DNA of 64,000 bases, taken from Beta vulgaris subsp. vulgaris. Taxonomy: Eukaryota; Streptophyta; Magnoliopsida; Caryophyllales; Amaranthaceae. Shown piece after piece: positions 11,135 through 23,959 of the stretch (position 1 is its first letter; each line of letters starts with the position of its first letter). The stretch is from NCBI RefSeq assembly GCF_026745355.1, contig NC_079206.1, positions 32,738,653-32,802,652 on the forward strand, read 5' to 3'. The notes below the pieces were generated by a model that searched no databases, was not told the origin of the DNA, and worked only from the letters and a program-made list of their open reading frames with translations. A program made the translations under genes and the position numbers.

Positions 11135-11135
<1 letters not shown>

Positions 11136-11311
11136 CATTATTATAATAACAACAACAATAATTTAATCATAATAATAATAATTATTAGTAAAAATAATTA
11201 TGTAACATTAGTCATTAATTTATAAGAGCACTTATACAATGTTTCACACTTTGCCTTAAAAAACATATTTTACACTTGAGAAGTCGGCAGATTCAACTCT
11301 TTTTGTTCATA

Positions 11312-11625
11312 CTCCCTCCGTTTCCTAAAGATCTTCCCTCTTTCCGTTTAAGGATGTTTCCAAAAGATCTTCCCTCTTTTGCTTTATTCCTTATTTGGCA
11401 AAACAAATTTTCCTATTTACCCTCTCACTATCATATGGTCCACCATTACATTATTAATTCAATTTTACTCCCTTCTCTCTCTCCTACTTTAACCCCTTTT
11501 TATTTGTTTATTTATCTTAACCCCTTTCTCTCTCCTACTTTACTCACACCATGCCCCACACAACTTGATTTTCCTTGGTATCTGTAGGAACAGTAAGTGG
11601 GAAGATTTTTAGGAAACGGAGGGAG
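11312..11625. mobile_element. Stowaway-type MITE (Tc1/mariner-like), 314 bp
   Basis: Left end CTCCCTCCGTTTCCTAAA and right end ending GGAAACGGAGGGAG form the hallmark Stowaway inverted repeat, flanked by TA on both sides (11310-11311, 11626-11627). Non-coding; would need a mariner transposase supplied elsewhere. Confidence 0.93.
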
Positions 11626-12225
11626 TATAAAATAAAATAATGTATACAAACAATTATGACTTGCGCAAGAAAGAAATAAATAGCGTGCAACTTCAAATAG
11701 CTAGAGAGATTTGGAATTCAGTAGGAAGATGTATACCGAATCCAAATTTATAATTTGTATCTTGCACTTAGCTTATTCTGAAATGTAATCCGAACTTAGT
11801 AGTTTCGTTGTCATGAATTTGAGCTATCATATTTTATGTATATATTTCTTATTTTTGCGTCAGTCTTATGTTCTTAACACGTGGCTTTTAATCTTCTATT
11901 ATTTAATAACAACAAAATAACTTAAAATAATGATAACAATGACATTTATAATGATTACAACAAGATTAATAATAATTACCAATATTAATAATTAATAAGT
12001 ACAACAACAATAATAATAATATAAGAAAAAATATAGTCATGTGAGGTCTTGTTTGATTCGTCTCAATGAGTACTTTATTGATATTCAATTATTATAATTT
12101 TGCTGATATGTAATGAAAGATATTTAATAATAATAATAAGTTTTTAAATATAAGCATGATCTGATCTGATCTGATCTGATTAGATCTCGAATAAGCAAAA
12201 TTAAGGTAAACTGAACATAGCCTAA

Positions 12226-13289
12226 GTAAATAAGTTATGAGAATTAGTTATACTTACATTAATATTAAAAAAAGGGAGTTGATGTTTTATAAAACTATAG
12301 TTAATAATAACTCATTAACTATTTTAGCCAAATTTATTAATATTTATTAAGTACATGTATGTTTATATTGTAGATTCCAGTTTCATTGAGGAGCCGTATT
12401 GACTGATCTAGTTGGTTTGCTATAGTTTAAATGGTAAGATTCCTTACTCAAATCTTTAATAGTTACGAGAAAGGTCTACAAAAGATATGATTTCAACTAA
12501 AAATTTTATATTTACGAGAAAATATTATAAAGGTATATATCTCTCTTTAGTTGAGATTGGTTTGAATAGGAGGATCTTCCTCCTAATACAGATAGTTTGT
12601 TTTGAAACCTTGAATTGCAGAATAGTTACAGAAAAAGATTTATGGATAGTTTTATGTTTTTAAAATGGTTGGGATTGCCTTTGTGGTGTCTCAAGGAATT
12701 GGAACCTTGTCGAGATCGTCTCGACATTACAAAATAGTTGGGGATACGTTGATTAGTACCTCAAACTTAGATCTTCTGCTACGGTTTGGCTGTTTGTGGG
12801 GTGTGCACACTAGGGTCTCTGTCTAATAGTTATCCGCATGCCCTAGCTAGCCCAATGGGAAATAAAGTTCGTTCCATTCCATAGATTTATGATTCTAAGA
12901 TTATGAAAGAAATTGTTTTAGTAAAGAAAATTGAAGAGTATTTGGTTTGGAAGAGAAATGGAGAAAAATGTTTTAATTTAGTATTGTGATTGCAAAAGTA
13001 AATGATTTGTAGGACATAATTAATGCATCCTACCTGCAAATATATTTGTCTTTACAGTATTGAATCTTGCTCAGCCTGTTTGGTTGATACTATATGCCTG
13101 ATATATGCAGGTACATGAAGGCTTATAGCCATGTATGGGCGGAGAGCAACGTCCACTTCTTTTGTATAAATATAGTTATAATAGTTCTTTTCTGGTGCAT
13201 TTCTTATATATAATCAATATTTTGAGACTTAGGGTTGTAAATATTAATCAACGTAAATCTTTATTCGGTTAGGTTATAATAGTTTAAAT
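12226..13289 (+). repeat. Continuation of old LTR remnant, no gene
   Basis: Non-coding AT-rich sequence between the Harbinger-like element and the CACTA element. From 13206 it is repeated at 19573 as the left flank of the second CACTA terminus. No other feature seen. Confidence 0.4.
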
Positions 13290-13751
13290 CACTAGTGGAA
13301 AAAACTGCTTTTGCTACTTATCAGATGCTTCGGTTCACTAATCAACCCAAGCATTTGTGAAAATTTCAATAAAAAACATACAAATGCTCGGGTTGATTAG
13401 TCAACCGGAGCATTTGACGTCAAATATTTTTATTTCGACCCTCCTCATCTTTCCTTCCCTTCTAAGTCCTAACCCCCCCCCCCCTCGATTGTCAATTCAG
13501 GATGCGGTTTTCTCTCTCTTTCCCTCTACATCAAACTGCTTCCCTCTCTCTCTTCCTCTTCACTCTCGGTCCGCTCCTTGGAATGCATGTCCAGGTAATT
13601 TCATTCGAACTTTACTGATGTAATTTAGTTTTTTTTAGTTTCCTAGATTTGGGGATTTTTTTATGGTTTTCTTTGATTTCGTTCAGGGTTTTGTTCAGGT
13701 CAAAAACTTTATCTCTTACCTCGATTCCAAAACACGGAAGTAATTTCTCGG

Positions 13752-13826
13752 ACCTCCGAACGTTTCAAAGAATCGTCTCTTCGCAATGATTTCAATACCT
13801 GCAATCGTCTTCTTTCTCAGCTCGAG
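13752..13826 (+). pseudogene. Captured exon fragment of 26S proteasome subunit RPN12 (copy A)
   Basis: Translation gives a stretch with SERFKESSLRNDFNTCNRL and then LSQLE, directly followed by a GT splice donor at 13827. It resembles the N-terminal part of the proteasome lid subunit RPN12 (an ERFK segment, then D-Y/F-N-T-C and LLSQL). Only this exon-sized piece is visible, so it is a transduplicated fragment inside the CACTA element and not a functional gene. The C-rich stretch and CT-rich sequence at 13470-13590 could be the captured 5' UTR. Identification rests on remembered family sequence; a protein search would settle it. Confidence 0.65.
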
Positions 13827-14398
13827 GTATTTGTTCTACCTCTTTTTTTCACGCTTCAAAACCCTAGATCCTTCCTTTTCTTTCGTCATTTTACGACTTC
13901 GTAAAATTATTTTGGTTTTTTTATCGACATGATTTCCTAGTATTTTTTCATTTCTGATGCTTTTGTGTTCGTTCAGTTTCATTTAGTTGAGTATCTAGGG
14001 TTCTTTAATTTGTGAATTTTATAGATTTTGCACTCAAGGATAAGAGATTTAAGTAGATTGTGTTGTAAATGATAGGACATGATTGGTATTAATTGTTGGT
14101 ACTGAATTAGTAGTTTTTGCCTTTGGGATAATCCACAGTGTCAATGCTTCCACAAACAGCCATCGCTTATTCTGCTTCCTTCAACACCACAAATATGCTT
14201 TGCAGTAATTGGTTGTTAGTTCAATAATAAATACAATCTGGAAAAAAATTTGAGTTTGATAGAAGCTCCACTGTGGAAGAGAGTTCACTTTGTTATATTT
14301 CTGTTGTTCACTGTAACGCCATAGTAATTCTAATAGATTTAGTTTGAGAATTTCTTGATAGATGCTGCAGAGACACGTCCGGTTCATAGCTACTTTAA

Positions 14399-16927
14399 TG
14401 TAATCCTCCATAATTTTAAAGGATTTTCATAAATATATTAACTATTTATGTAGTTATATTTAAATCCAAATGAGTTTGGAAAATGATTTGACTTTTAAAA
14501 AGGGTTGACTATTTTAAAAGTTAACTAAAAATATTTTTCATAGCTTAATAAAATTTGTAATGTTTTAATTAAGCATGTTTTAATAAGAGTTTTAATTATT
14601 AAAATCGTATTTGAAAAGGAAGCTTAATGGAATTGAAAGCCCAAAAGTGATAAAAAGGGAAAGGGTTATTTGATGACTAAAGTCCTAATGAGCCCATTTT
14701 ATTAGTCATCAAAGTTTTATTTATTGAAATCTCTTTTCCTAAGCCCAAAAGGAAAAGCCTCTATTTAAATATCCTAAAAACCCAAATTTTACCCTACACA
14801 CTTTATTTCTCTCTCCTATTTCCACGTGATCTTTCTTCTTCTCTCTCACTCGGTGTTTTCTTTCTCTCTCTTCTCCTTGGTGTGCGTCGTTCTTGTTACT
14901 TCTCAAAAGTTTGTTTCTTCGCTAAGTAACGTTTCTTGTTCAACAAGAAACGTCACAAATCTTTTCAAGTGCTGAAATCTTGCTGCCGCCGGTCCCTTTT
15001 GTGCTGCCAGCTGTCCGGCGCCCTTCCTTCCTCCTTGTTGTGGTTGTTTTTCTTTTCTTCCTCTTCAAGATTCCATTAAAGTATTAGTTTTATATTATTT
15101 TATTATTAATTAGCATGTTTATGATTTAAATTATTGTTTATATGCTTAAAAATATTTCGGCTATCATATATAATAGTATAATAAATTCCAGATTTTATTA
15201 TATTAAGTTATTTTCAGTTTTTATTATGAAAGTTATAGTTTTTAGGGTTTTTAATCACTAGAAACTATATTTATAAAGTATAAATCATGAGATTTGGTTA
15301 GCATATAATTTTATATGTATTAAATATATTTTCAGAAGATTTATAAAATTTTATGAATGCTGTAATTTCAGAAAATAAGTATTTTAAGGGTTTTAAATGA
15401 TTTTTAATCACTAGAATAGTTGTACTATACTAGGGATTAAAAATAACGAAAGTTTGATACGTAAAAACGATTTTAAAACACGTTTAAGGGGGTTTTGATC
15501 GTTTTAAAGTTGCTGTAAATTTTTAGTACGAGATATTTATTCCATTATTTTATTTTCTAGGCGGAGATTTCGTAGTAGGAAACTTTTAGAGCGTAAAAGT
15601 GGCCTACAGATTTGTTTATACAAGGTACGTACATTGTCTACGTGCTATATGATTTAGAAACATGCTTTAAGGATGTTTTATTTATTAGTATCATGTATAG
15701 GACTCTGTTGTTCATATATATGATTTACTGGAATTGTTTTACATGTTATTTGCCTGTGTGCTACATGTAAACTAGAAATATTTATGAGTATTAATATTTG
15801 CATGGAAGTTTGATGCAAGCTGATAAGTCAAGTTTATGTATTAATTCGTGAGTGAATTAATGTAAGTAAGATTGAATCATGTGTTACATGGATTCTTGAG
15901 TATTATTTATTTATCTTATAAGAACCGTGGATCTTATTTGGTAAGTACAAGTTATACCTATATAGAGGTGAATGTTATTGTCGACTGAGTTCAACAAGTG
16001 AATTGGTAAAGTATAAAAAGAAGTTAAAGGAGTCTTGATTGATAAGTTGTGAACACTTGTTAATCCAAAGATAAAAGGGAATTCTGTGATGATTGTGTGA
16101 TTATTAGTTATGTGTTATTTGCTTGGTTGGTGTCAACACAAGTAATAAAATATATTCAACGTAAAGTGAAACGAGAATAGGTTATAGACTTTAGACTGGT
16201 GCACGTCTAGAGTTGGACACTAAGTGTTGGAGTACATGGTGGTAGCCCATGGCTTTACTAGTATTGGATTGATCACCTTTCCTCATTTGTTTAAAGGTTC
16301 CTCGATATCGCAGGTCAATTTTGGAATATGTGGTAGCTCCCATATTTCCTATTTTCTGGTATAGACAACTCGTCCAATAAATATTCCATTTAAAGAAATA
16401 AATAAAGTTTAGAGTTTAGTTCAGTAAGAGTTGTCTGCAGATTATTATATGCTTATTATTGTTTATTCCTGCAAGTTATATTTTTGTAGTATCATGTTTA
16501 GGGTTATTTATGCCTGATATGTAGTACTCAGCTTTGTTGATTACGTGCTTGTTGTGTTTGTGATCATGGCTTTGCTTATTGATCCTGTGGTGATCCTTCG
16601 GTGGAGCAGAGTCAAGACAGCATTGACATTAAAGGTTCGCAGATGCATCTCATTGGGGAATCTGGAATGGAGAGACTCTTGTATTATTAGATTCATGTTG
16701 TTTTCATAGGAGCTATGTTTTCAGACAATAGTTTTAAGTTGGTGTGTTTAGTTTCTGACAATGTTATTGATTTCATGAGTTTTAATAAAGTTGATTTTTG
16801 ATAATTTTTCAGCTGTAAAATTCTGAGTAAGCCGAAACGTTATCACACGGGCGATAATGCCTGGGTAATTCTCTAAGGTTTGCTATAAAAGTATTTTTCT
16901 AGAAGAGAGAATTATCGGGGTGTTACA
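14399..16927 (+). repeat. Tekay-like LTR Y, copy A (5' LTR)
   Basis: 2529-bp LTR from TGTAATCC to GTGTTACA, inserted in the CACTA element behind the target sequence TTTAA (14394-14398). It is followed by AAG and TGGTATCTGGGAGC (16931-16944), a degraded version of an initiator-Met primer site, so this copy is a 5' LTR with internal sequence attached. Part of the LTR (AGGCGGAGATTTCG near 15560) is recognisable, inverted, in the LTR near 57155. Confidence 0.82.
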
Positions 16928-17490
16928 AAGTGGTATCTGGGAGCTTTAGGTTAGTTTAAGACTTATAGGCGCCTAACTAACTAGCTTATTAAGTGACTTT
17001 AGCTTATTAAGTTACCTAGCTTATTCGTTATTTGGAGGAAACCTTAGTATTGCTCCTACGTTTTTATTTTAGATTTTTTTTTAAACACCGAAATTTTTCG
17101 GAAAAATTAGGGGTTCGAAATTTTGAGTTTTCGGCGAAAAAAAAGAAATTTTTTTTCGAAAAAGTGCTGAGTCCGAAAAAAAAATATTATTTTTTCGAGT
17201 GACCAGGTGGTCCGAAATTTTTTTATTCAAAAAGTTATTTTTAGGCACTTAAGTAATATTATTTATAAAAGTGTCTGCATTATTTTTCATGCCTTTAAGG
17301 TTTATAGTATTGCATTGTGAGAATGGGTAGTATAAGAAGGGCATATAAGATAGAAATATTATATGTCTGCATCAGGAAGTTAGTTCAGCATCATTATTAT
17401 TTTTCTTCCCTGCAAATCTACACATTATCATTTTTTTCTGTAATGATGCATTATTATTATACTTCCCTGCTATTGATGCATGAATATTTT
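16928..17490 (+). mobile_element. Truncated internal region of element Y, non-coding
   Basis: 563 bp of leader-like sequence beginning with the primer-site-like motif at 16931. No gag frame. It ends where a SIRE-type LTR starts (TGTTGAGTC at 17491). Confidence 0.6.
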
Positions 17491-19572
17491 TGTTGAGTCA
17501 TGTAGTATTTTGATGATTATAAACAAATGATGATTATCTAACTAACATGTGTGTTTGAGATGTGCATATTACATTAACATGAAACAAGTCATCAAAGGTT
17601 GAATATATCACATCATGAAGGTTTTCCCACAAGTGAAGTTCCTAAAAGAGTTCCTATAAGGAACACAACTAGAGCGGTTCCTAGGTACATCCTATGATGA
17701 ACATTGAATATGAAGTTCTGGAGCAGTTCCTGAGTGGGAGCAGCAATATAAAGTTTCAGAGTTGAAAGAAGAAGTTCCTGAGCAGGAACTATGAGTGCGA
17801 AGTTTCTTGAAGGAACTAGCACACTGAAGTTCCAAAGGTGGAGCTATCAACATGCGGTTCTTGAGTTGGAGCAGCATGGAGCATGAAGGCAGAAAAATAG
17901 TTTATTTTCTAGGATTCATGTAAGTATATGGAAACATGAAAGGTAATGGAACAAGGTCTAAAGGAACTCGTAAGGTCAAAGGAACTCGTGGAACTTAGAG
18001 TCAAAAGTATTTAAGAGTCAATAAATCTGATGCATATTATTATCTTAATCTATAAGAATTTATTAAGAGTTTATTTCTTAATAAATCTCTACGTGGTTAA
18101 ATATTTATAAATAATATGTGTTAGTTGTTTTAGGATAAGTTTTAGTTTTAAAATAAAAGATAAGTTTTAGTTTTAAAATAAAAGATAAGTTTTTAATAAA
18201 ATCGGTTTCTTTAGGAATCTGATTTTAATTAATTTAATTTTATCTTTTTAGTTTTTGGAATATAAAAAGGCTAGATTTATAATACGTATAATGAGTATTG
18301 TTATAGAAATTGTCAGTCTGTTCCTCTCTAAAGGAACAGACGTGGTAGTCTATTAATCTAAGTTAAAGGAACTAACTATCAAAAGGAACTAGACTTAGGA
18401 TGGAGCATTACAACGGTACAGTTATGTCAGTTGAGTAAAATATGCCTAGATTATAGGTAATCGTTTTATTTAAGGAAAAATCTGATTTTATGGAAAATCT
18501 TTTTAAGGAAAAGATTTTATTTTTAAAAAGATAATAAAAATATTATTAGGTTTTTATGGAAGAAATTTAAAGATAATATTTTTATTAAAATAATTTAATT
18601 TCAGATTTAATAATTAATATGTTTTTAATTAAATCAGATTTTCAAATTAATGCTCAAAGTGGTTGCTAAAATTTAGGAAGCAGTAACTTAATTCTCTCCC
18701 ACGTTTAACAGTGATCATGGAGATCATGGGATGTGTTAAGGAACGTGTTCCTTAAGGGAAGGAACATCATGGGATAATGGTTTAACCACTAACACATGAT
18801 TCATCCCACGTTCATTCTAAAAGACTGCTATAAATATACAAGTTCAATTGAGTTTCTAATTGTCTGACTAGTGTCTTTCCATAGTGTTAGACTTATGTCA
18901 TTCCATAAGTTTGGCTTAAGGAATAGCGTTACAAAAGAAATATATAATCTATTCCTTGTTTGAGTCAGTTCCTTTGAGTTTCAAGTTCCTACGAGTGTCA
19001 TGTTCCTTTACAGTTATTCAGTTTCTATATACTAGAGTTAAACCAAATTATCAAGCGTCTGTATTTGAGTTTGGGTTAAAGGGTTTGAGTGAACTCTTGT
19101 AATGGGAACTTGGTAAAGAGTTTGAGTGAATTCTTGTATTAAGTTCGAGTTAGGAACTTGAGTAAGTTCGAGTTAGGAACTTGAGTAATTCTTGTTGTGT
19201 ATGCGTAGACTTAGGGTGAAGTCTATTGAGGGGTGAAGGGTTTGAGTAAACCTTTTGTAAAGAGTTGTGGGAACTCTTGAAAGACTTAGAGTTAAGTCTA
19301 GAGTATAGAGTGGAGATTGTGAGAGAGTTGGAGTTTCGAGTGGAACTTGAGTATGTAATAGGTTGAATCATAGGAGATTTCCTATTATAGTAAAGAGTTT
19401 AAACCTGAGTAGGTCGTGGTTTTTCTTCTTGTATTGAGACAAGAAGTTTCCACGTAAAAATCTCTCTTGCACTTTCAGTTCCTTATTGCTTATGTTTTAA
19501 ATTCCGCATTATTTGGGCAATAAGTTCCACACTACAATTCCCCCCCCCCCCTCTTGTAGTGTTCCAAGTGAA
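17491..19572 (+). repeat. SIRE-type copia LTR, plus orientation, solo or truncated
   Basis: Starts TGTTGA...TTTTGATGAT like the LTR end at 47236 (read on the minus strand), and ends with a CACTACAATTC, C-run, TCTTGTAGTGTTCC segment like that at 45534-45580. The interior is packed with GGAAC/GTTCC motifs (at least 12 within 17630-18000 by eye). Several parts match the LTRs of the SIRE-type element at 45-57 kb, including the ATCATGGGATAATGG block near 18765. No internal coding region is attached, and the right end joins the duplicated CACTA flank. Confidence 0.72.
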
Positions 19573-20112
19573 ATATATAATCAATATTTTGAGACTTAGG
19601 GTTGTAAATATTAATCAACGTAAATCTTTATTCGGTTAGGTTATAATAGTTTAAATCACTAGTGGAAAAAACTGCTTTTGCTACTTATCAGATGCTTCGG
19701 TTCACTAATCAACCCAAGCATTTGTGAAAATTTCAATAAAAAACATACAAATGCTCGGGTTGATTAGTCAACCGAAGCACTTGACGTCAAATATTTTTAT
19801 TTCGACCCTCCTCATCTTTCCTTCCCTTCTAAGTCCTAACCCCCCCCTCGATTGTCAATTCAGGATGCGATTTTCTCTCTCTTTCCCTCTACATCAAACT
19901 GCTTCCCTCTCTCTCTTCCTCTTCACTCTCGGTCTGCTCCTTGGAATGCATGTCCAGGTAATTTCATTCGAACTTTACTGATGTAATTTAGTTTTTTTAG
20001 TTTCCTAGATTTGGGGATTTTTTTATGGTTTTCTTTTATTTCGTTCAGGGTTTTGTTCAGGTCAAAAACTTTATCTCTTACCTCGATTCCAAAACACGGA
20101 GTAATTTCTCGG

Positions 20113-20187
20113 ACCTCCGAACGTTTCAAAGAATCGTCTCTTCGCAATGATTTCAATACCTGCAATCGTCTTCTTTCTCAGCTCGAG
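20113..20187 (+). pseudogene. Captured exon fragment of RPN12 (copy B)
   Basis: Same sequence as 13752-13826, with the same following GT splice donor (20188). Duplicated together with its surroundings rather than captured twice. Confidence 0.63.
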
Positions 20188-20759
20188 GTATTTGTTCTAC
20201 CTCTTTTTTTCACGCTTCAAAACCCTAGATCCTTCCTTTTCTTTCGTCATTTTACGACTTCGTAAAATCATTTTGGTTTTTTGATCGACATGATTTCCTA
20301 GTATTTTTTCATTTCTGATGCTTTTGTGTTCGTTCAGTTTCATTTAGTTGAGTATCTAGGGTTCTTTAATTTGTGAATTTTATAGATTTTGCACTCAAGG
20401 ATAAGAGATTTAAGTATATTGTGTTGTAAATGACAGGACATGATTGGTATTAATTGTTGGTACTGATTTAGTAGTTTTTGCCTTTGGGATAATCCACAGT
20501 GTCAATGCTTCCACAAACAGCCATCGCTTATTCTGCTTCCTTCAACACCACAAATATGCTTTGCAGTAATTGGTTGTTAGTTCAATAATAAATACAATCT
20601 GGAAAAAAATTTGAGTTTGAAAGAAGCTCCACTGTGGAAGAGAGTTCACTTTGCTATATTTCTGTTGTTCACTGTAACGCCATAGTAATTCTAATAGATT
20701 TAGTTTGAGAATTTCTTGATAGATGCTGCAGAGACACGTCCGGTTCATAGCTACTTTAA

Positions 20760-23290
20760 TGTAATCCTCCATAATTTTAAAGGATTTTCATAAATATATT
20801 CAGTATTTATGTAGTTATATTTAAATCCAAATGAGCTTAGAAAAATGATTTGACTTTTAAAAAGGGTTGACTATTTTAAAAGTCAACTGAAAATATTTTT
20901 CATAGCTTAATAAAATTTGTAATGTTTTAATTAAGCATGTTTTAATAAGAGTTTTAATTATTAAAATCGTATTTGAAAAGGAAGCTTAATGGAATCAAAA
21001 GCCCAAAAGTGATAAAAAGGGAAAGGGTTATTTGATGACTAAAGTCCTAATGAGCCCATCTTATTAGTCATCAAAGTTTTATTTATTGAAATCTCTTTTC
21101 CTAAGCCCAAAAGGAAAAGCCTCTATTTAAATATCCTAAAAACCCAAAATTTACCCTACACACTTTATTTCTCTCTCCTCTTTCCACGTGATCTTTCTTT
21201 TTCTCTCTCACTCGGCGTTTTCTTTCTCTCTCTTCTCCTTGGTGTGAGTCGTTCTTGTTTCTTCTCAAAAGTTTGTTTCTTCTTCGCTAAGTAATGTTTC
21301 TTGTTCAACAAGAAACGTCACAAATCTTTTCAAGTGCTGAAATCTTGCTGCCGCCGGTCCCTTTTGTGCTGCCAGCTGTCCGGCGCCCTTCCTTCCTCCT
21401 GTGGTTGTTTTTCTTTTCTTCCTCTTCAAGATTCCATTAAAGTATTAGTTTTTATATTATTTTATTATTAATTAGCATGTTTATGATTTAAATTAATGTT
21501 TATATGCTTAAAAATATTTCGGCTATTATATATAATAGTATAATAAATTCCAGATTTTATTATATTAAGTTATTTTCAGTTTTTATTATGAAAGTTATAG
21601 TTTTTAGGGTTTTTAATCACTAGAAACTATATTTATAAAGTATAAATCATGAGATTTGGTTAGCATATAATTTTATATGTATTAAATATATTTTCAGAAG
21701 ATTTATAAAATTTTATGAATGTGTAATTTCAGAAAATAAGTATTTTAAGGGTTTTAAATGATTTTTAATCACTAGAATAGTTGTACTATACTAGGGATTA
21801 AAAATAACGAAAGTTTGATACGTAAAAACGATTTTAAAACACGTTTAAGGGGGTTTTGATCTTTTTAAAGTTGCTGTAAATTTTTAGTACGAGATATTTA
21901 TTCCATTATTTTATTTTCTAGGCGGAGATTTCGTAGTAGGGGACTTTTAGAGCGTAAAAGTGGCCTACAGATTTGTTTATACAAGGTACGTACATTGTCT
22001 ACGTGCTATATGATTTAGAAACATGCTTTAAGGATGTTTTATTTATTAGTATCATATAAGGACTCTGTTGTTCATATATATGATTTACTGGAATTGTTTT
22101 ACATGTTATTTGCCTGTGTGCTACATGTAAACTAGAAGTATTTATGAGTATTAATGTTTGTATGGAAGTTTGATGCAAGCAGATAAGTCATGTTTATGTA
22201 TTAATTCGTGAGTGAATTAATGTAAGTAAGATTGAATCATGTGTTACATGGATTCTTGAGTATTATTTATTTATCTTATAAGAACCGTGGATCTTATTTG
22301 GTAAGTACAAGTTATACCTATATAGAGGTGAATGTTATTGTTGACTGAGTTCAACAAGGGAATTGGTAAAGTATAAAAAGAAGTTAAAGGAGTCTTGATT
22401 GATAAGTTGTGAACACTTGTTAATCCAGAGATAAAAAGGGAATTCTGTGATGATTGTGTGATTATTAGTTATGTGTTATTTGCTTGGTGGTGCAACACAA
22501 GTAATAAAATATATTCAACGTAAAGTGAAACGAAATAGGTTATAGACTTTAGACTGGTGCACGTCTAGAGTTGGACACTAAGGGTTGGAGTACATGGTGG
22601 TAGCCCATGGCTTTACTAGGATTGGATTGATCACCTTTCCTCATTAGTTTAAAGGTTCCTCGATATCGCAGGTCAATTTTGGAATATGTGGTAGCTCCCA
22701 TATTTCCTATTTTCTGGTATAGACAACTCATCCAATAACTATTCCATTTAAAGAAATAAATAATGTTTAGAGTCTAGTTCAGTAAGAGTTGTCTGCAGAT
22801 TATTATATGTTTTATTATTGTTTATTCCTGCAAGTTATATTTTTTTAGTATCATGTTTAGGGTTATTTACGCCTGATATGTAGTACTCAGCTTTGCTGAT
22901 TACGTGCTTGTTGTGTTTGTGATCATGGCTTTACTGATTGATCCTGTGGTGATCTTTCGGGGGAGCAGAGTCAAGACAGCATTGACATTACAGGTTCGCA
23001 GATGCATCTCATTGGGGAATTTGGAATGGAGAGACTCTTGTATTATTAGATTCATTTAAGTTATTTTCATAGGAGCTATGTTTTCAGACAATAGTTTTAA
23101 GTTGGTGTGTTTAGTTTCTGACATTGTTATTGATTTCATGAGTTTTAATAAAGTTGATTTTTGATAAGTTTTCCGGTGCAAAATTCTGAGTAAGCCGAAA
23201 CGTTATCACACGGGCGATAATGCCTGGGTAATTCTCTAAGGTTTGTTATAAAAGTATTTTTCTAGAAGAGAGAATTATCGGGGTGTTACA
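20760..23290 (+). repeat. Tekay-like LTR Y, copy B, solo LTR with target duplication
   Basis: 2531-bp LTR flanked by TTTAA on both sides (20755-20759 and 23291-23295). It has no internal region, so it has the structure of a solo LTR left after LTR-LTR recombination. It is almost the same length as copy A and highly similar. Confidence 0.85.
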
Positions 23291-23490
23291 TTTAAGTACT
23301 ACTGTTTGGTAATATATTTTACAATAAAGTAGTATATTTAATCATAAATGAAGTATATTACTTTTTATTCATATAATATAGTGCTTATTTTGTTGTTATG
23401 AACTGGTTAAACCTCAGATGCTGCATGGTCAAGCAACTTCATCAAGTCTTTTGGTGCTTCAATTAGCAGTCATGTTGAATGCTGTTGCAG

Positions 23491-23600
23491 GTTTAACAGA
23501 TTTTGCAGAGGTTTATAGCTTCATAGGGAGTGTTTTTGACCCGGATACAAAGGTTCATGTGCAAAAGCTCAAAGAGATGGATCCAATCAATTTTGAAACA
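23491..23600 (+). pseudogene. Captured exon of a REVEILLE (RVE8/RVE6-type) MYB-like factor
   Basis: An exon bounded by an AG acceptor (CTGTTGCAG, ends 23490) and a GTAAGT donor (23601). It encodes [18 protein letters not shown] and then [12 protein letters not shown], the conserved C-terminal segment of circadian REVEILLE/LCL MYB-like proteins. No MYB DNA-binding domain is nearby, so only a fragment was captured by the CACTA element. 23418-23490 may be part of the neighbouring intron or another captured piece. Confidence 0.8.
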
Positions 23601-23959
23601 GTAAGTTTACCCAATTTTTGTTATTGTATATGCGTTTATACTCTTAAATTTTCTAGAGGTATGACAAGCTCAAAACTATGAAATTTAGTGGACTTCATAG
23701 CTTCTTTATTGGGGATTTTATGCTCTAGGTAAGCCATAAAACTAATTCATAGTGAATGACCTTCAAATTTACAAGAAAACACTAATGAATTTTGACTGAA
23801 AGCTGCGAATTACCAACTAATGTACTCACAACAAGAAAAAGAAAAAAAAGGCTAGTTTAGCTCACTTCTGAATTTAGTCAGTCCATTCTAAATTAACTTT
23901 CCAAACTAGAAACTTCATTCTTTGGCGACTCTTTGAACTCGTTAAGAATAGTATGATGA

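Larger units (their letters stand above)
10862..12222. mobile_element. Harbinger-like non-autonomous element with GATCT-type subterminal repeats
   Basis: The ends are inverted repeats: GGCTATGTTTAGTTCACCT on the left, and a right end whose reverse complement is GGCTATGTTCAGTTTACCT. They are flanked by the 3-bp duplication TAA (10859-10861 and 12223-12225), as expected for PIF/Harbinger elements. Both ends carry tandem GATCT/AGATC-type repeats (about 10890-10940 and 12158-12188). The interior is AT-rich and non-coding. A Stowaway element sits inside it at 11312-11625. Confidence 0.75.
13206..16927 (+). repeat. Segmental duplication, copy A (CACTA left end plus LTR)
   Basis: 3.7-kb segment closely matching 19573-23290 by eye, with scattered substitutions and small indels. 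It includes 84 bp of sequence outside the CACTA terminus, the CACTA left end, the RPN12 fragment and the whole 2.5-kb LTR. Copies diverge exactly at the LTR 3' end: copy A continues into a primer-site-like sequence, copy B into the duplicated target site TTTAA. Confidence 0.9.
19573..23290 (+). repeat. Segmental duplication, copy B (CACTA left end plus LTR)
   Basis: Counterpart of 13206-16927. It contains the second CACTA left terminus (19657, again preceded by AAT), the second RPN12 piece (20113-20187) and the second LTR Y (20760-23290). Length and order are the same as in copy A. Confidence 0.9.

Noticed and set aside
14181..14411. Minus-strand 76-codon frame, repeated at 20542-20772
   Set aside because: Present twice only because of the segmental duplication; no recognisable domain, and it ends at the LTR border.
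17600..19500. GGAAC/GTTCC pairs as heat-shock elements
   Set aside because: The spacing between GAA and TTC units is variable and mostly not the 2 bp needed for a canonical element.
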